Below, piece by piece: positions 16,894-24,851 of a stretch of 64,000 nucleotides of DNA (positions are counted from its first letter, which is position 1; every line of letters begins with the position of its first letter). The notes beneath the pieces are model-generated. The model did no database searches and was not told the origin of the DNA. It worked only from the letters and a program-made list of their open reading frames with translations. Location of the stretch: assembly GCF_004217315.1 (NCBI RefSeq), contig NZ_SGWR01000004.1:392718-456717 (forward strand). Reading direction: 5' to 3'. A program made the position numbers and the translations under genes. Origin of the DNA: Corticibacter populi. Lineage in GTDB: Bacteria; Pseudomonadota; Gammaproteobacteria; Burkholderiales; Burkholderiaceae_C.

Positions 16894-18125
16894 TGGCAAC
16901 GAGCAAATCCTCCAGGCGTGCCGACCTCGAAGTGCATCTCGGTGCCAGCGGCCAGGTCGTAGGGCGGTTGCACTTGGGTAGCGGTAAACGCAGCGCGTTC
17001 AGCTATGACGAACAATGGCTGCGCAATCCTCGGTTCTTCTCGCTGTCTCCTGATCTGGACCCCGTGCTGGGCGTTCAACACCCCGAGCAGGTGTTCTTTC
17101 ACGCCCTGGAAGATACTGCGCCGGATTCATGGGGCGAACGCGTGATCCGGCGCGCCCATGCGAAGCTGCGCCAGGAAGATCGCCTGACGCCAGCGCTGGA
17201 ACCCGTCGACTTTGTGATGTGGGTGGACGACGAAGCCAGAGTCGGCGCACTGCGCCTGTTCGATCCCCAAACCAAGGTCTATTTGCGCTCTGGTGGACAG
17301 CACAGGCATGTACCGCCGTTGGTAGAACTGGACAAGGTTGTGCAGGCTGCGCGTGCGTTGGAGGCTGGAACAGAAAGCGCGCAGGATCTGCAATATCTGC
17401 TCGGGCAAGGTACTTCGCTGGGCGGGGCGCGGCCTAAATCCACGGTTCGGGATACGGACGGTCGTTTGGCTCTGGGCAAGTTTCCCAGCCAGGCGGACCG
17501 GCGCGACGTCATTCGTGGCGAGGTTCTGGCCATGCATCTAGCAGCCAAGGCTGGTATCAAGGTGGCGTCGGCACGTGTGGAATTGATCAACGGCACGGCG
17601 GTTGCCATCATTCGTCGGTTTGATCGCACCGACGATGCTGGCCGCATTCCCTACATGTCGGCCGCGACGATGCTGCGGCCCGATGGCCGTGATGCGACGC
17701 ATGCGTACACGGAGCTGGTGGACATGCTGCTGCAGGTAGGCGCCAGCCCGATTGAAGACATCCATGAACTGTGGCGTCGGCTGGTCTTCAATTTCCTGAT
17801 CTGCAACACCGACGATCACCTGCGCAATACCGGTTTCCTGTACGACGCACGCAACCATGGATGGCGTCTCGCACCAGCCTTTGACCTCAACCCGATGCCG
17901 GGTGATCGCCGCGAAAGCAAAACGTGGCTCACGGAAGATTCCGGTGTCATCGACAGTCAAGCTTTACTGATGGACGGAGCGCCTTATTTCAGACTTGACG
18001 AGGAACAGGCGGCAGAGATCTGGGGCGAGGTTGCCCAGGCGGTGGAGGGCTGGCGCGTCGTGGCCAAGGGATTGGGCATGCGTAGTACGGACGTGCTCGA
18101 CTTTGAGCCCGCGTTCGTTGTGTAG
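16893..18125 (+). CDS. hipA: HipA-like Ser/Thr kinase toxin
   Basis: 410-residue HipA-family kinase. N-terminal HipA_N domain (FSYDEQWLRNPRFFSLSPDL, about residues 32-51), a Gly-rich GQGTSLGGARPKS loop near residue 170, catalytic NTDDHLRNTGFL at about 308-319 and the metal-binding LAPAFDLNP at about 328-336. Such kinases phosphorylate glutamyl-tRNA synthetase or related targets and cause persistence. All recognisable catalytic residues are present, so it is probably active. Coupled to hipB. Confidence 0.88.
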   Translation: MATSKSSRRADLEVHLGASGQVVGRLHLGSGKRSAFSYDEQWLRNPRFFSLSPDLDPVLGVQHPEQVFFHALEDTAPDSWGERVIRRAHAKLRQEDRLTPALEPVDFVMWVDDEARVGALRLFDPQTKVYLRSGGQHRHVPPLVELDKVVQAARALEAGTESAQDLQYLLGQGTSLGGARPKSTVRDTDGRLALGKFPSQADRRDVIRGEVLAMHLAAKAGIKVASARVELINGTAVAIIRRFDRTDDAGRIPYMSAATMLRPDGRDATHAYTELVDMLLQVGASPIEDIHELWRRLVFNFLICNTDDHLRNTGFLYDARNHGWRLAPAFDLNPMPGDRRESKTWLTEDSGVIDSQALLMDGAPYFRLDEEQAAEIWGEVAQAVEGWRVVAKGLGMRSTDVLDFEPAFVV

Positions 18126-18187
18126 GGGAAGGGACTTGATGGCGATTTTGGTGGAGTGGGTACACGTTCTGGCCGTCATGTCGCTAT

Positions 18188-18236
18188 TTCCTGAAAACAG
18201 GAACATGTTTGGGTTGATGTGTCGTCGGTGACGACA
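18188..18236. repeat. Two adjacent small perfect hairpins after hipA
   Basis: TTCCTG-AAAA-CAGGAA (18188-18203) and TGTCGTC-GGT-GACGACA (18220-18236) follow one another 16 bases apart, about 60 bases after the hipA stop. There is no T-run, so they are not canonical terminators. They may be operators for the next small gene or transcript-end structures. Confidence 0.45.
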
Positions 18237-18275
18237 TGAGGTGCCGGTTTGTCGCCAGATCCAAATTTTGGCAGC

Positions 18276-18743
18276 ATGGCTGATGCGGCTCTTGCCTGCG
18301 GAACGCCGGGGCAGCTGAGCTGGATGGTTCGCAGCGGAGGGGCTACATTAGAGATCTCACTGGTCGTGCCAAGCGAGCCACGCATCGTCAAAGCACTCGG
18401 TTTTGCCGGGATTACGATGGTCTCTCCAACCCAGTCACAGATCATCGTTTACCCACCAAAAAACCTGATGACCGTCAGTTTTCTCGGTATGATGAAGTTG
18501 GTTGATGATGTCGCCAACCTAAACCGCAAATCGCCCCGCATCCCGCGCCAGCAAAGGATGTGCGTTCTTGACGGTAAAGGCTACGGTAAGAGGCTCATCT
18601 CGATCACAGCAAAATCCTTTAATCACGCGGACTTGCGTGAGCTGTTGATGATCGAGTGGTTTGGCGCTTGGCGCCGCGCCAGGAGCACCGAGTCAAATCG
18701 CCTTGCCCTGACGGGCGGGCGCCCTGGCCCTTGGGGGCTTTGA
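18276..18743 (+). CDS. Hypothetical protein, unrecognised
   Basis: 155 residues from ATG 18276 (a TTG at 18249 would add 9). I do not recognise the family. The predicted fold is beta-rich in the first 75 residues (LSWMVRSGGATLEISLVVP, then SQIIVYPPKNLMTVSFLG) with a helical end (SFNHADLRELLMIEW). A small PH-like or regulatory domain is conceivable but unsupported. The codon composition is less GC-biased than neighbours. The gene ends one base before the convergent xdhC stop. The last 20 residues look atypical, so the 3' end may have been altered. Confidence 0.4.
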   Translation: MADAALACGTPGQLSWMVRSGGATLEISLVVPSEPRIVKALGFAGITMVSPTQSQIIVYPPKNLMTVSFLGMMKLVDDVANLNRKSPRIPRQQRMCVLDGKGYGKRLISITAKSFNHADLRELLMIEWFGAWRRARSTESNRLALTGGRPGPWGL

Positions 18744-20066
18744 CTACGCGGTGGCGCGCCCATGTCCCTTGGTCAGGAAGAAGTGATGCACTCCTGACGA
18801 GTCCTCGAAATGCTGGGTGATGGTGTTGCCGGTTTGTGCGGCGAACAGACCGAAATCCTGCGCGGAGCGCGAATCGGTGGCCAGCACCAGCAGCTTGTCG
18901 CCGTGCCGCATCGCATTGAGCGCGCGCTTGGCCCGCAGAATCGGGATGGGGCATTGGGCGCCAATGGCATCGATCACGGAATCCACCTCGGTGATGGCTG
19001 CGCGCTGATAGAACTGCGGGGCTGATGGCGCCGTCCGCGATGGCGGTATGGGAAAAGCCCGCACGTCCGCCGGCGCGGTGGCTTCTTGCGCTTGGGCTTG
19101 CTGGCGCACCAGGCTGCGCGCCGCCAGCACTTCCGCCATGATGGACACGGCGATTTCGGGTGGGGTCTTGCTGCCGATGGGCAGGCCGATCGGGCTGTGC
19201 AGACGGTCCATGGTTTGCGGCTCGACGCCCAGATGCTCCGTCATGCGATGATGGCGTTTTTGCGCATTGGCCTTGGAGCCAATGGCTCCCACGTAGAACG
19301 CCGGGCTGTACAGCGCTTCCAGCAGTGCCAGGTCGTCGAGCTTGGGGTCGTGCGTCAGGGCGATCACCACGCTGCGGCCATCCGGCTGGAAGGCGCGCAC
19401 GGCGTCGTCCGGCATGCTGTTGGAAAGTACCACCTGGTTGGGGTCCAAGCCGTCCAGCATGGCATGGCGGGGGTCGCACACGGTCACCATGAAGCCATTG
19501 AACAGCGCCATGTTGGCGACATACGCGGCGATGTCTCCCGCGCCAATGATCAGCAGGCGCCAGGCCGGCCCGAGCGGGACCGCCACGATCTTGCCATCGA
19601 AGCGCAGCGGCAAGGGGTGGTCGACCGGGTGAAGCTGCACGGCTCCACTGTCAATGTCCACCGTCCGCTGCACCAACGCGCCGCGTTCCAGGCGTTCGAT
19701 GGCCTGGGAAAGCAGGTCGATGTCGGGATTGGGCTCAAGCAGCATCTGCAGCGTGCCGCCGCAGGGCAGGCCCAGGCGGTGCGCCTCTTCGCTGGAGAGG
19801 CCATAGGTCAGCAGCCGGGGCGTGCAGGCGTTCCACAACGCATCGGGCCCGGCATCGCGGATGTGCCGCTCCAGCAGGTCCTGTTCGACACAGCCACCGG
19901 AGACCGAGCCGGCCACGTGGCCATCCTCGCACAGCGCCATCAACGACCCGGGCGGGCGTGGCGAGGAGCCCCAGGTGTGCACCACGGTCACCAGCACGGC
20001 GCGCTGGCCGGCGCTGCGCCAGTGGTGCAACTGGCGCAGGATATGCAGTTCATGGTTCTCCAGCAT
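18744..20066 (-). CDS. xdhC: XdhC-type molybdenum cofactor chaperone fused to a TusA domain
   Basis: 440 residues. The N-terminal about 330 residues are an XdhC/CoxI-family protein: VHTWGSSPRPPGSLMAL, GSVSGGCVEQDLL and the Rossmann segment WRLLIIGAGDIAAYVA, ending in the GAIGSKANAQKRH and IGLPIGSKTPPEIAVSI motifs. This family inserts or sulfurates the cofactor of xanthine-dehydrogenase-like enzymes. The last about 75 residues form a TusA/SirA domain with the CPIPILRAKRAL motif, whose cysteine carries persulfide sulfur. The fusion would combine sulfur relay and cofactor handling. Last gene of the minus-strand nicA operon, serving the nicotinate dehydrogenase. Confidence 0.88.
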   Translation of the reverse strand: MLENHELHILRQLHHWRSAGQRAVLVTVVHTWGSSPRPPGSLMALCEDGHVAGSVSGGCVEQDLLERHIRDAGPDALWNACTPRLLTYGLSSEEAHRLGLPCGGTLQMLLEPNPDIDLLSQAIERLERGALVQRTVDIDSGAVQLHPVDHPLPLRFDGKIVAVPLGPAWRLLIIGAGDIAAYVANMALFNGFMVTVCDPRHAMLDGLDPNQVVLSNSMPDDAVRAFQPDGRSVVIALTHDPKLDDLALLEALYSPAFYVGAIGSKANAQKRHHRMTEHLGVEPQTMDRLHSPIGLPIGSKTPPEIAVSIMAEVLAARSLVRQQAQAQEATAPADVRAFPIPPSRTAPSAPQFYQRAAITEVDSVIDAIGAQCPIPILRAKRALNAMRHGDKLLVLATDSRSAQDFGLFAAQTGNTITQHFEDSSGVHHFFLTKGHGRATA

Positions 20067-20125
20067 GGTTCAACCTCGGTTCAAGTGGCTTGGCGCCGTT
20101 TGTTGCTTCGCATCGCTATCCATTG

Positions 20126-20689
20126 CTATTCATCGCTGTGGCCGCTGCCGGTAAGCAGGCCTTCCAGCCGCGCCAGGTCGGTGACGGTGTCCACGTCCTG
20201 GTGGATGGCGGCGTCTGCTACGGCCAGCGCGTGCAGCCTGCCTTGCCGTTCGGCCTGCCGCACCAATGCGCGCGCGCCCACGTCCCCTGTCAGGCGCAGC
20301 AGATCGTCGCGGCAGTGCGCAGGAAAGCCCACCGGATGGCCGCGGCGGCCGGCGCAGACGGGCACGACCACGTCGGTGCGTCTATGCACCAGGCACGTGG
20401 CTACCTCAACGATCAGCGAGGCCGACACCAGGGGCATGTCGCCCAGCACCACCAGCCAACCCGCTGCGTGGCGGCATTGGGCGACGCCTTGGGCGATCGA
20501 GTCGCCCAGGCCTGGGCTGCCCCCGGGCGGGCGTACCAGTACCACCGGCAGGCCGCTCGCCCGGGCTGCATCCAGCACGTGCTGCAGCACCGGGCGACCA
20601 GCCAGCCACGCGTCGAGCTTGTTGCCGGCGCCGCCCGAGGCCTGGAAGCGCCGCGCTGCACCACCCGCCACGACGATGACATGCACCAT
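20126..20689 (-). CDS. mocA: MocA/MobA-type molybdenum cofactor nucleotidyltransferase
   Basis: 187 residues from ATG 20689 (AGGA 8 bases upstream; an ATG at 20752 would add 21 residues). NTP-transferase fold: VIVVAGGAARRF as the nucleotide-binding loop, GNKLDAWLAGRPVLQHVL, LGDMPLVS with the metal Asp, and GRRGHPVGF. It most likely adds CMP to molybdopterin to make the cytidine dinucleotide form used by NicAB-type hydroxylases. Lies between the cytochrome subunit and xdhC in the same operon. The extra Gly-rich insert RRFQASGGAGNK is a little unusual. Confidence 0.83.
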   Translation of the reverse strand: MVHVIVVAGGAARRFQASGGAGNKLDAWLAGRPVLQHVLDAARASGLPVVLVRPPGGSPGLGDSIAQGVAQCRHAAGWLVVLGDMPLVSASLIVEVATCLVHRRTDVVVPVCAGRRGHPVGFPAHCRDDLLRLTGDVGARALVRQAERQGRLHALAVADAAIHQDVDTVTDLARLEGLLTGSGHSDE

Positions 20690-20775
20690 GCCCTGGTCCT
20701 GCACAGGGCTTGCCGGAATGGGAACTGGATGGGGTTCGTCAAGGATCTGCATGGGCGTTCATTGCCGTCCAACCA

Positions 20776-23700
20776 TCAATGGGGCGCTTCGGCTGTTTGG
20801 GCTGTTTCGGGCGTTGGGGTTATGGAGGCCGACTGGGGTGGCTGCGCATGCAGCGTCGCCGCATGCTCGCCCTGTGTCCGGATGCGGGCAATGTCCTTCG
20901 GCAAGGCGGCGCTCCACGTTGGCTGGTCCGGTGCAAATTCCGCACGCAAATACCGCACCAGGCTCTCGACCTGGGCGTCGCTCAGGTGTTCCTTGAACCC
21001 TGGCATGTATCCGAGTTCGGCATCCGCAGGAGCCTGAATGCCTTGCAGGATGACCTGGATCAGGTTGTCCGGCGCGCTAGCATGGATGTTGGTGTTGGTG
21101 CCCATCAGCGGCTTGACGCCAAACAAGGTCGGGCCGCTGTCCGCGCCGTGGCAGGCGGCACAGGCGGCCTGGTAGATGCGCTCGCCCTCCACGAACCAAT
21201 CCGTCAGCCGGAGCGCAGAGTCGGCCATGTGGGGGATTGCCGCGTCTGCCGCGTCTGGCTGCAGGGCAGGCAGCGGTGTGGTGGCTGTTGCAGTTGCCGT
21301 TGCAGTGGGTGCCGTGGTGGAGGTGGTCTGTTGACCCGGCAGATCCATCAGGTAGGTGGCGATGGCGCGCACGTCGCTTTCGGGGATCTCGGCCAGGCCG
21401 TGGATGACCGGCGCCATCGGCCCGGCGGCCACGCCATGGCGGGCCGAGTGGCCGGTGCGCAGGTATTGGAACAAATCCTCGGCGGTCCATGGCACCGGGC
21501 CGCTGGCCAACCGGTTCAGCGCGGGCGCTTCCCAGCCCTCTGCTTCACCGCCTGCCAGATAGTTCCGCAGGCCGGATTTCTCGGCCCCCAGCGCATTGCG
21601 CGGCGAATGGCAGGCGGCGCAATGGCCGGCGCCTTGCACCAGATAGGCGCCGCGGTTCCATTCCAGGCTTTTCTCGGGCACGGGTTGGTAGACCGTGTTG
21701 TCGTGGAACAGCAGGTTCCAGCCCGCCAGCGTGGGCCGCAGGTTGTAGGGGAAGGCCAGCCTGGTCTCGGGCGGCGTGGAGTGCACCGGCTCCTGCGACA
21801 TCAGGTATCCGTAGAGGGCCTGGATGTCGGCGTCGCTCATCTTCGCGAAGGCCGTGTACGGGAAGGCGGGATACAGCTGCCGCCCATCGCGGTGCACGCC
21901 TTCGCGCATGGCGCGTTCGAACGCGGTGTAGGACCAGCGGCCGATGCCGGTTTCCTTGTCGGGCGTGATGTTGGTGGTGTAGATGACGCCAAACGGGGTT
22001 TCCAGCGCCAACCCGCCGGCATTGGGTGCGCCGCCCGGCGCAGTGTGGCAGACGATGCAATCGCCGGCGGCAGCCACCAGGCGCCCTCGCTCGATGGCCT
22101 CGGTGGAGAAGATCGACAGGTCGGGCGCGTCGATGGGGGCGATGGCGGGCTTGGCCGGCCAGGCGGTCACGGCAGCGCCGGCGACCACGGCACAGCCGGC
22201 CGCCAGCCACGCCGAGCCACGTTTGAGCAGCTTGCCGCGCTGGGTGCCTTTGGGCGGGGCGCCCAGCGCCGCGCGCAAGTCCTCGGCATTGAACGGGGCG
22301 GTGCGCATGCGCACGCCGCTGGCATCGTAGATGGCGTTGGCGATCGCCGCGGCGGCCGGCCAGGTGACGATGCTACCCGTGCGCAGCGTCGTCGCTTGCA
22401 AGGACGAGACCAAGGCTTTCGGGTCGGATGCTGTGCGCAGCGTGCCAGCAGTGGTTGTCGTGACCGGCAGGTCGGCCGATGGCTCCCAATCGTCGAATGT
22501 CCGGGGTTCCTGCACCAGATCCTGGGCAATGGCCAGATACTGGTCGTCATCCGATTCGATCGTCGCATGAGCGGCATCCAGTGATCCGGCATCGTGCCCG
22601 ACCACCACGCGCTCGATGTCCACCTGTCCATTGCCCGGATCGATGGCGACTTCAACCACCCAGGCCGACCATTCCTGCAACCCGCACGGGTGGTCCATAC
22701 CGGCGGCGGCGAAGCCGCGGCCATGCAGAAGACCATCCTCTTGCAAGGGCTGCGCCGGCTCCGGCTCTGCGGTGCGTTCGCCCTCATGCGCATACCAGTG
22801 GGCCTGCGCGGCGACTTGCCGGATGAGCGCCCTGCCGGGCCCTTCCGGGGTGTTGGCCAGGCGCCAGGCCAGCGGGTCCATGCCTTCCCCGCGCGCTCGT
22901 TCGTCGGCTTCGCTTTCCTGCGCAAAGACCAGCGCGGCGTTCAGTTCCTCGGGCCCGGCATGGCTGAGCGGCGCCGCGCCCTCGTGCGATGGGATGCGGT
23001 GACACGCATGAACGGCTGGATAAGGCAGGGCATGGGCCTGGTGCGGCTGTGCACACAGGCGTGCCAGGCTGGGCCGGACCGCCCAGACCGTGTTGGCCTG
23101 CCAGCCTTGCCAGCCCTGCGTGGCGTGCGGACCGGATCCGGGCATTGCGGGGGGGCGCGACTGGCCCTGGGCGTTCTGCGGTGTTTGTGGCGCTTGTGGC
23201 GTTGGCGAAGTGGCAGCGTGGAGCGTGGGGCGTGGCGGTGTTCCGTCGCTGAGCCCGTGCGCCTGCAGCGCCAGGGTGTGCGGGGCATCGGCGCGCCGCA
23301 ACGGAACACGCACGGGCCTGCGCACCGTTGCGGAGAGCAGTGCGGCATCCGCGGCGGCATCCAGCACTTCCAGAACGGTTGGTACCGGCCGGCCAGGTGC
23401 CGCGGAAGCAGCGATGGCGACCAGCGTGACACAGCTTGGTGGCACCCGCAGCAACGCCGCCAGTTCGGCGGTCACCATCGCGCCATATGCGGGCTGCAAT
23501 GCGAATGGTAGCCAGACCGTCACCTGATGGCCCGTGCACCAGGCCACCGCTTCTTCCTGGATGGTGCCGAAGACGGACGGCGACCAGCGATAGGCGTCGC
23601 CGGCCATGGACGCCTGGCTGTGGCTGGCGCGGAGTCGTTCAGGCTGCCAGGAGAGCACCAGTGAATCGATGCCCTGCCGCGCATGGCGGGCTGACACCGC

Positions 23701-23910
23701 GACCACGCCGACGAAATGCGCATGGCGCACCACCGAGACGATGCCCGGCAGGTCCTGCATGGTTGGGTGGCGCACATCCGCCAGTGTGGCGCCCCGGTAT
23801 TGCTGGCCGTTCCAGGCAAGCGTTGGCGGACGGGCCACCGCGCCGTGCAGCGCGTCGCCAGGGACCGATGGGAGCGTCTGCGGCGCCGTGGGGGGAGAGG
23901 GGTCCGACAT
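20776..23910 (-). CDS. Degenerate molybdopterin-domain protein fused to a triheme cytochrome c (nicotinate dehydrogenase subunit)
   Basis: 1044 residues from ATG 23910, which overlaps the nicA stop (TGATG). The N-terminal about 560 residues align with the middle and end of a xanthine-dehydrogenase-family molybdopterin subunit (GLLHGRGFAAAG, AAAAIANAIYDASG). They lack the usual first about 200 residues, and the catalytic GAGES motif is replaced by RTGSI. A hydrophobic segment (about 578-592) is followed by three c-type heme sites, CIVCH (about 618), CAACH (about 764) and CAACH (about 917). It resembles the cytochrome-bearing half of NicB of Pseudomonas putida. Likely role: pass electrons from the 2Fe-2S subunit to the respiratory chain at the cytoplasmic membrane. 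Confidence 0.85.
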   Translation of the reverse strand: MSDPSPPTAPQTLPSVPGDALHGAVARPPTLAWNGQQYRGATLADVRHPTMQDLPGIVSVVRHAHFVGVVAVSARHARQGIDSLVLSWQPERLRASHSQASMAGDAYRWSPSVFGTIQEEAVAWCTGHQVTVWLPFALQPAYGAMVTAELAALLRVPPSCVTLVAIAASAAPGRPVPTVLEVLDAAADAALLSATVRRPVRVPLRRADAPHTLALQAHGLSDGTPPRPTLHAATSPTPQAPQTPQNAQGQSRPPAMPGSGPHATQGWQGWQANTVWAVRPSLARLCAQPHQAHALPYPAVHACHRIPSHEGAAPLSHAGPEELNAALVFAQESEADERARGEGMDPLAWRLANTPEGPGRALIRQVAAQAHWYAHEGERTAEPEPAQPLQEDGLLHGRGFAAAGMDHPCGLQEWSAWVVEVAIDPGNGQVDIERVVVGHDAGSLDAAHATIESDDDQYLAIAQDLVQEPRTFDDWEPSADLPVTTTTAGTLRTASDPKALVSSLQATTLRTGSIVTWPAAAAIANAIYDASGVRMRTAPFNAEDLRAALGAPPKGTQRGKLLKRGSAWLAAGCAVVAGAAVTAWPAKPAIAPIDAPDLSIFSTEAIERGRLVAAAGDCIVCHTAPGGAPNAGGLALETPFGVIYTTNITPDKETGIGRWSYTAFERAMREGVHRDGRQLYPAFPYTAFAKMSDADIQALYGYLMSQEPVHSTPPETRLAFPYNLRPTLAGWNLLFHDNTVYQPVPEKSLEWNRGAYLVQGAGHCAACHSPRNALGAEKSGLRNYLAGGEAEGWEAPALNRLASGPVPWTAEDLFQYLRTGHSARHGVAAGPMAPVIHGLAEIPESDVRAIATYLMDLPGQQTTSTTAPTATATATATTPLPALQPDAADAAIPHMADSALRLTDWFVEGERIYQAACAACHGADSGPTLFGVKPLMGTNTNIHASAPDNLIQVILQGIQAPADAELGYMPGFKEHLSDAQVESLVRYLRAEFAPDQPTWSAALPKDIARIRTQGEHAATLHAQPPQSASITPTPETAQTAEAPH

Positions 23911-24431
23911 CAGACCGGGTCCTTCGCATCGAGGACCTGGCCTGCCATCCGGTGCAGCACCGCCGCACGCCGTGCGGCCTGCAGGATCTCGACATGGGTT
24001 CCACACCGGCACAGGTTGTGATGGAGTTCCCGGCGAATCTCCTGCTCGGAGGGATCGGGCTTGCGCCGGATCAATGCCTCCACCGTCATGACCATGCCGT
24101 TGAGGCAGTAGCCGCACTGCGCGGCTTCGCATTCGATGAACGCCTGCTGGGTAGGGCCGGGCGCGGTTTCGGAGCCCAGTCCTTCCAGCGTGGTGATGGC
24201 CCGCCCGTGTGCCGCGGCGACCGGGATGACGCAGGCCCTGGCGGCCACCCCATCGATCAGCACGGTGCAGGCACCGCACTCGCCCAGCCCGCATCCATAC
24301 TTCGGTCCGTTGAGCGCGCAATCGTTGCGCAGGGCCTGCAGCAATGTCATGCCGGCAGAGGCCGGCACGGTCGCGAGGCGACCGTTGACGTGCATGTCCA
24401 GGTGATCTGCCGGTGCGAGCGTACTATCCAT
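23910..24431 (-). CDS. nicA: Nicotinate dehydrogenase 2Fe-2S subunit (NicA type)
   Basis: 173-residue small subunit with two [2Fe-2S] clusters. The plant-ferredoxin-like motif CGLGECGACTVLIDG lies at about residues 46-60 with a further Cys, and the second cluster region CGYCLNGMVMTVEALI and CRCGT lies at about 106-143. It transfers electrons from the molybdopterin centre. First gene of the minus-strand operon (nicA, cytochrome fusion, mocA, xdhC). Divergent from the catalytic molybdopterin subunit at 24852. The C-terminus AVLHRMAGQVLDAKDPV runs into the next gene by overlap. Confidence 0.9.
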   Translation of the reverse strand: MDSTLAPADHLDMHVNGRLATVPASAGMTLLQALRNDCALNGPKYGCGLGECGACTVLIDGVAARACVIPVAAAHGRAITTLEGLGSETAPGPTQQAFIECEAAQCGYCLNGMVMTVEALIRRKPDPSEQEIRRELHHNLCRCGTHVEILQAARRAAVLHRMAGQVLDAKDPV

Positions 24432-24851
24432 GTCTCAAGATCCCGTCAAAAGTACCGGGGCAGGCCGGCCGGGCTCCAGGAATCTTGCACATTCGCGCCG
24501 ATCACCTGAAGCAGGCAGGTCCACCCCTCAAGAAGATGGAATGGCATGCAAGCATGAACTGTTCCAGGTTGGTGCCAATTAAAGTGTCTACGCTTGATCT
24601 TCGCACAAGGCATTGACGCGGGTGGATCGATCGATCATTGTTTTATAAGGAAAAATACCTATAGAACCCAGATGGTCTGCGTGCGGTATTTCCTATTTAT
24701 GATGCATGCGCGTTATGTGGCATGCGAGGCGAGCCGTGGTGGCAGGCCTTTTGCTACAAGCAGGTGGGGTCGGGCGCAGGGCCCGTGGCGTCCCGCCATC
24801 ATGTGTTCACCATTGCCATTCCCAACGATGCGTCGCCAGGAGGAAAACCGT
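24432..24851. promoter_or_regulatory. Divergent promoter region nicA / molybdopterin subunit
   Basis: 420 bases without a convincing gene. At 24577-24600 a 24-base element (AATTAAAGTGTCTACGCTTG and 4 more) agrees at 15 of 24 positions with the palindrome after the MarR gene at 27724, a possible shared operator. A weak imperfect repeat GGAAAAATACC/GGTATTTCC surrounds 24649-24693. The frame is open upstream of 24852 on the plus strand but has no family-like residues. Confidence 0.5.

Noticed and set aside
19086..20996. 636-codon plus-strand frame over xdhC and mocA
   Set aside because: Shadow of two well-supported minus-strand genes; no domain resemblance.
23911..24321. Open frame extending the cytochrome fusion protein upstream by 137 residues
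   Set aside because: It lies entirely over nicA in another frame, is Arg/Gly-rich shadow sequence, and the ATG at 23910 coupled to the nicA stop is a natural start.
24668..24686. A 19-base motif (CCAGATGGTCTGCGTGCGG) almost repeated at 57515-57533
   Set aside because: 18 of 19 matches between two positions in 64 kb is close to what chance gives; no shared context.
24649..24693. Imperfect repeat GGAAAAATACC / GGTATTTCC before the catalytic subunit gene
   Set aside because: Arms differ in length and the spacing is arbitrary; too weak to call an operator.
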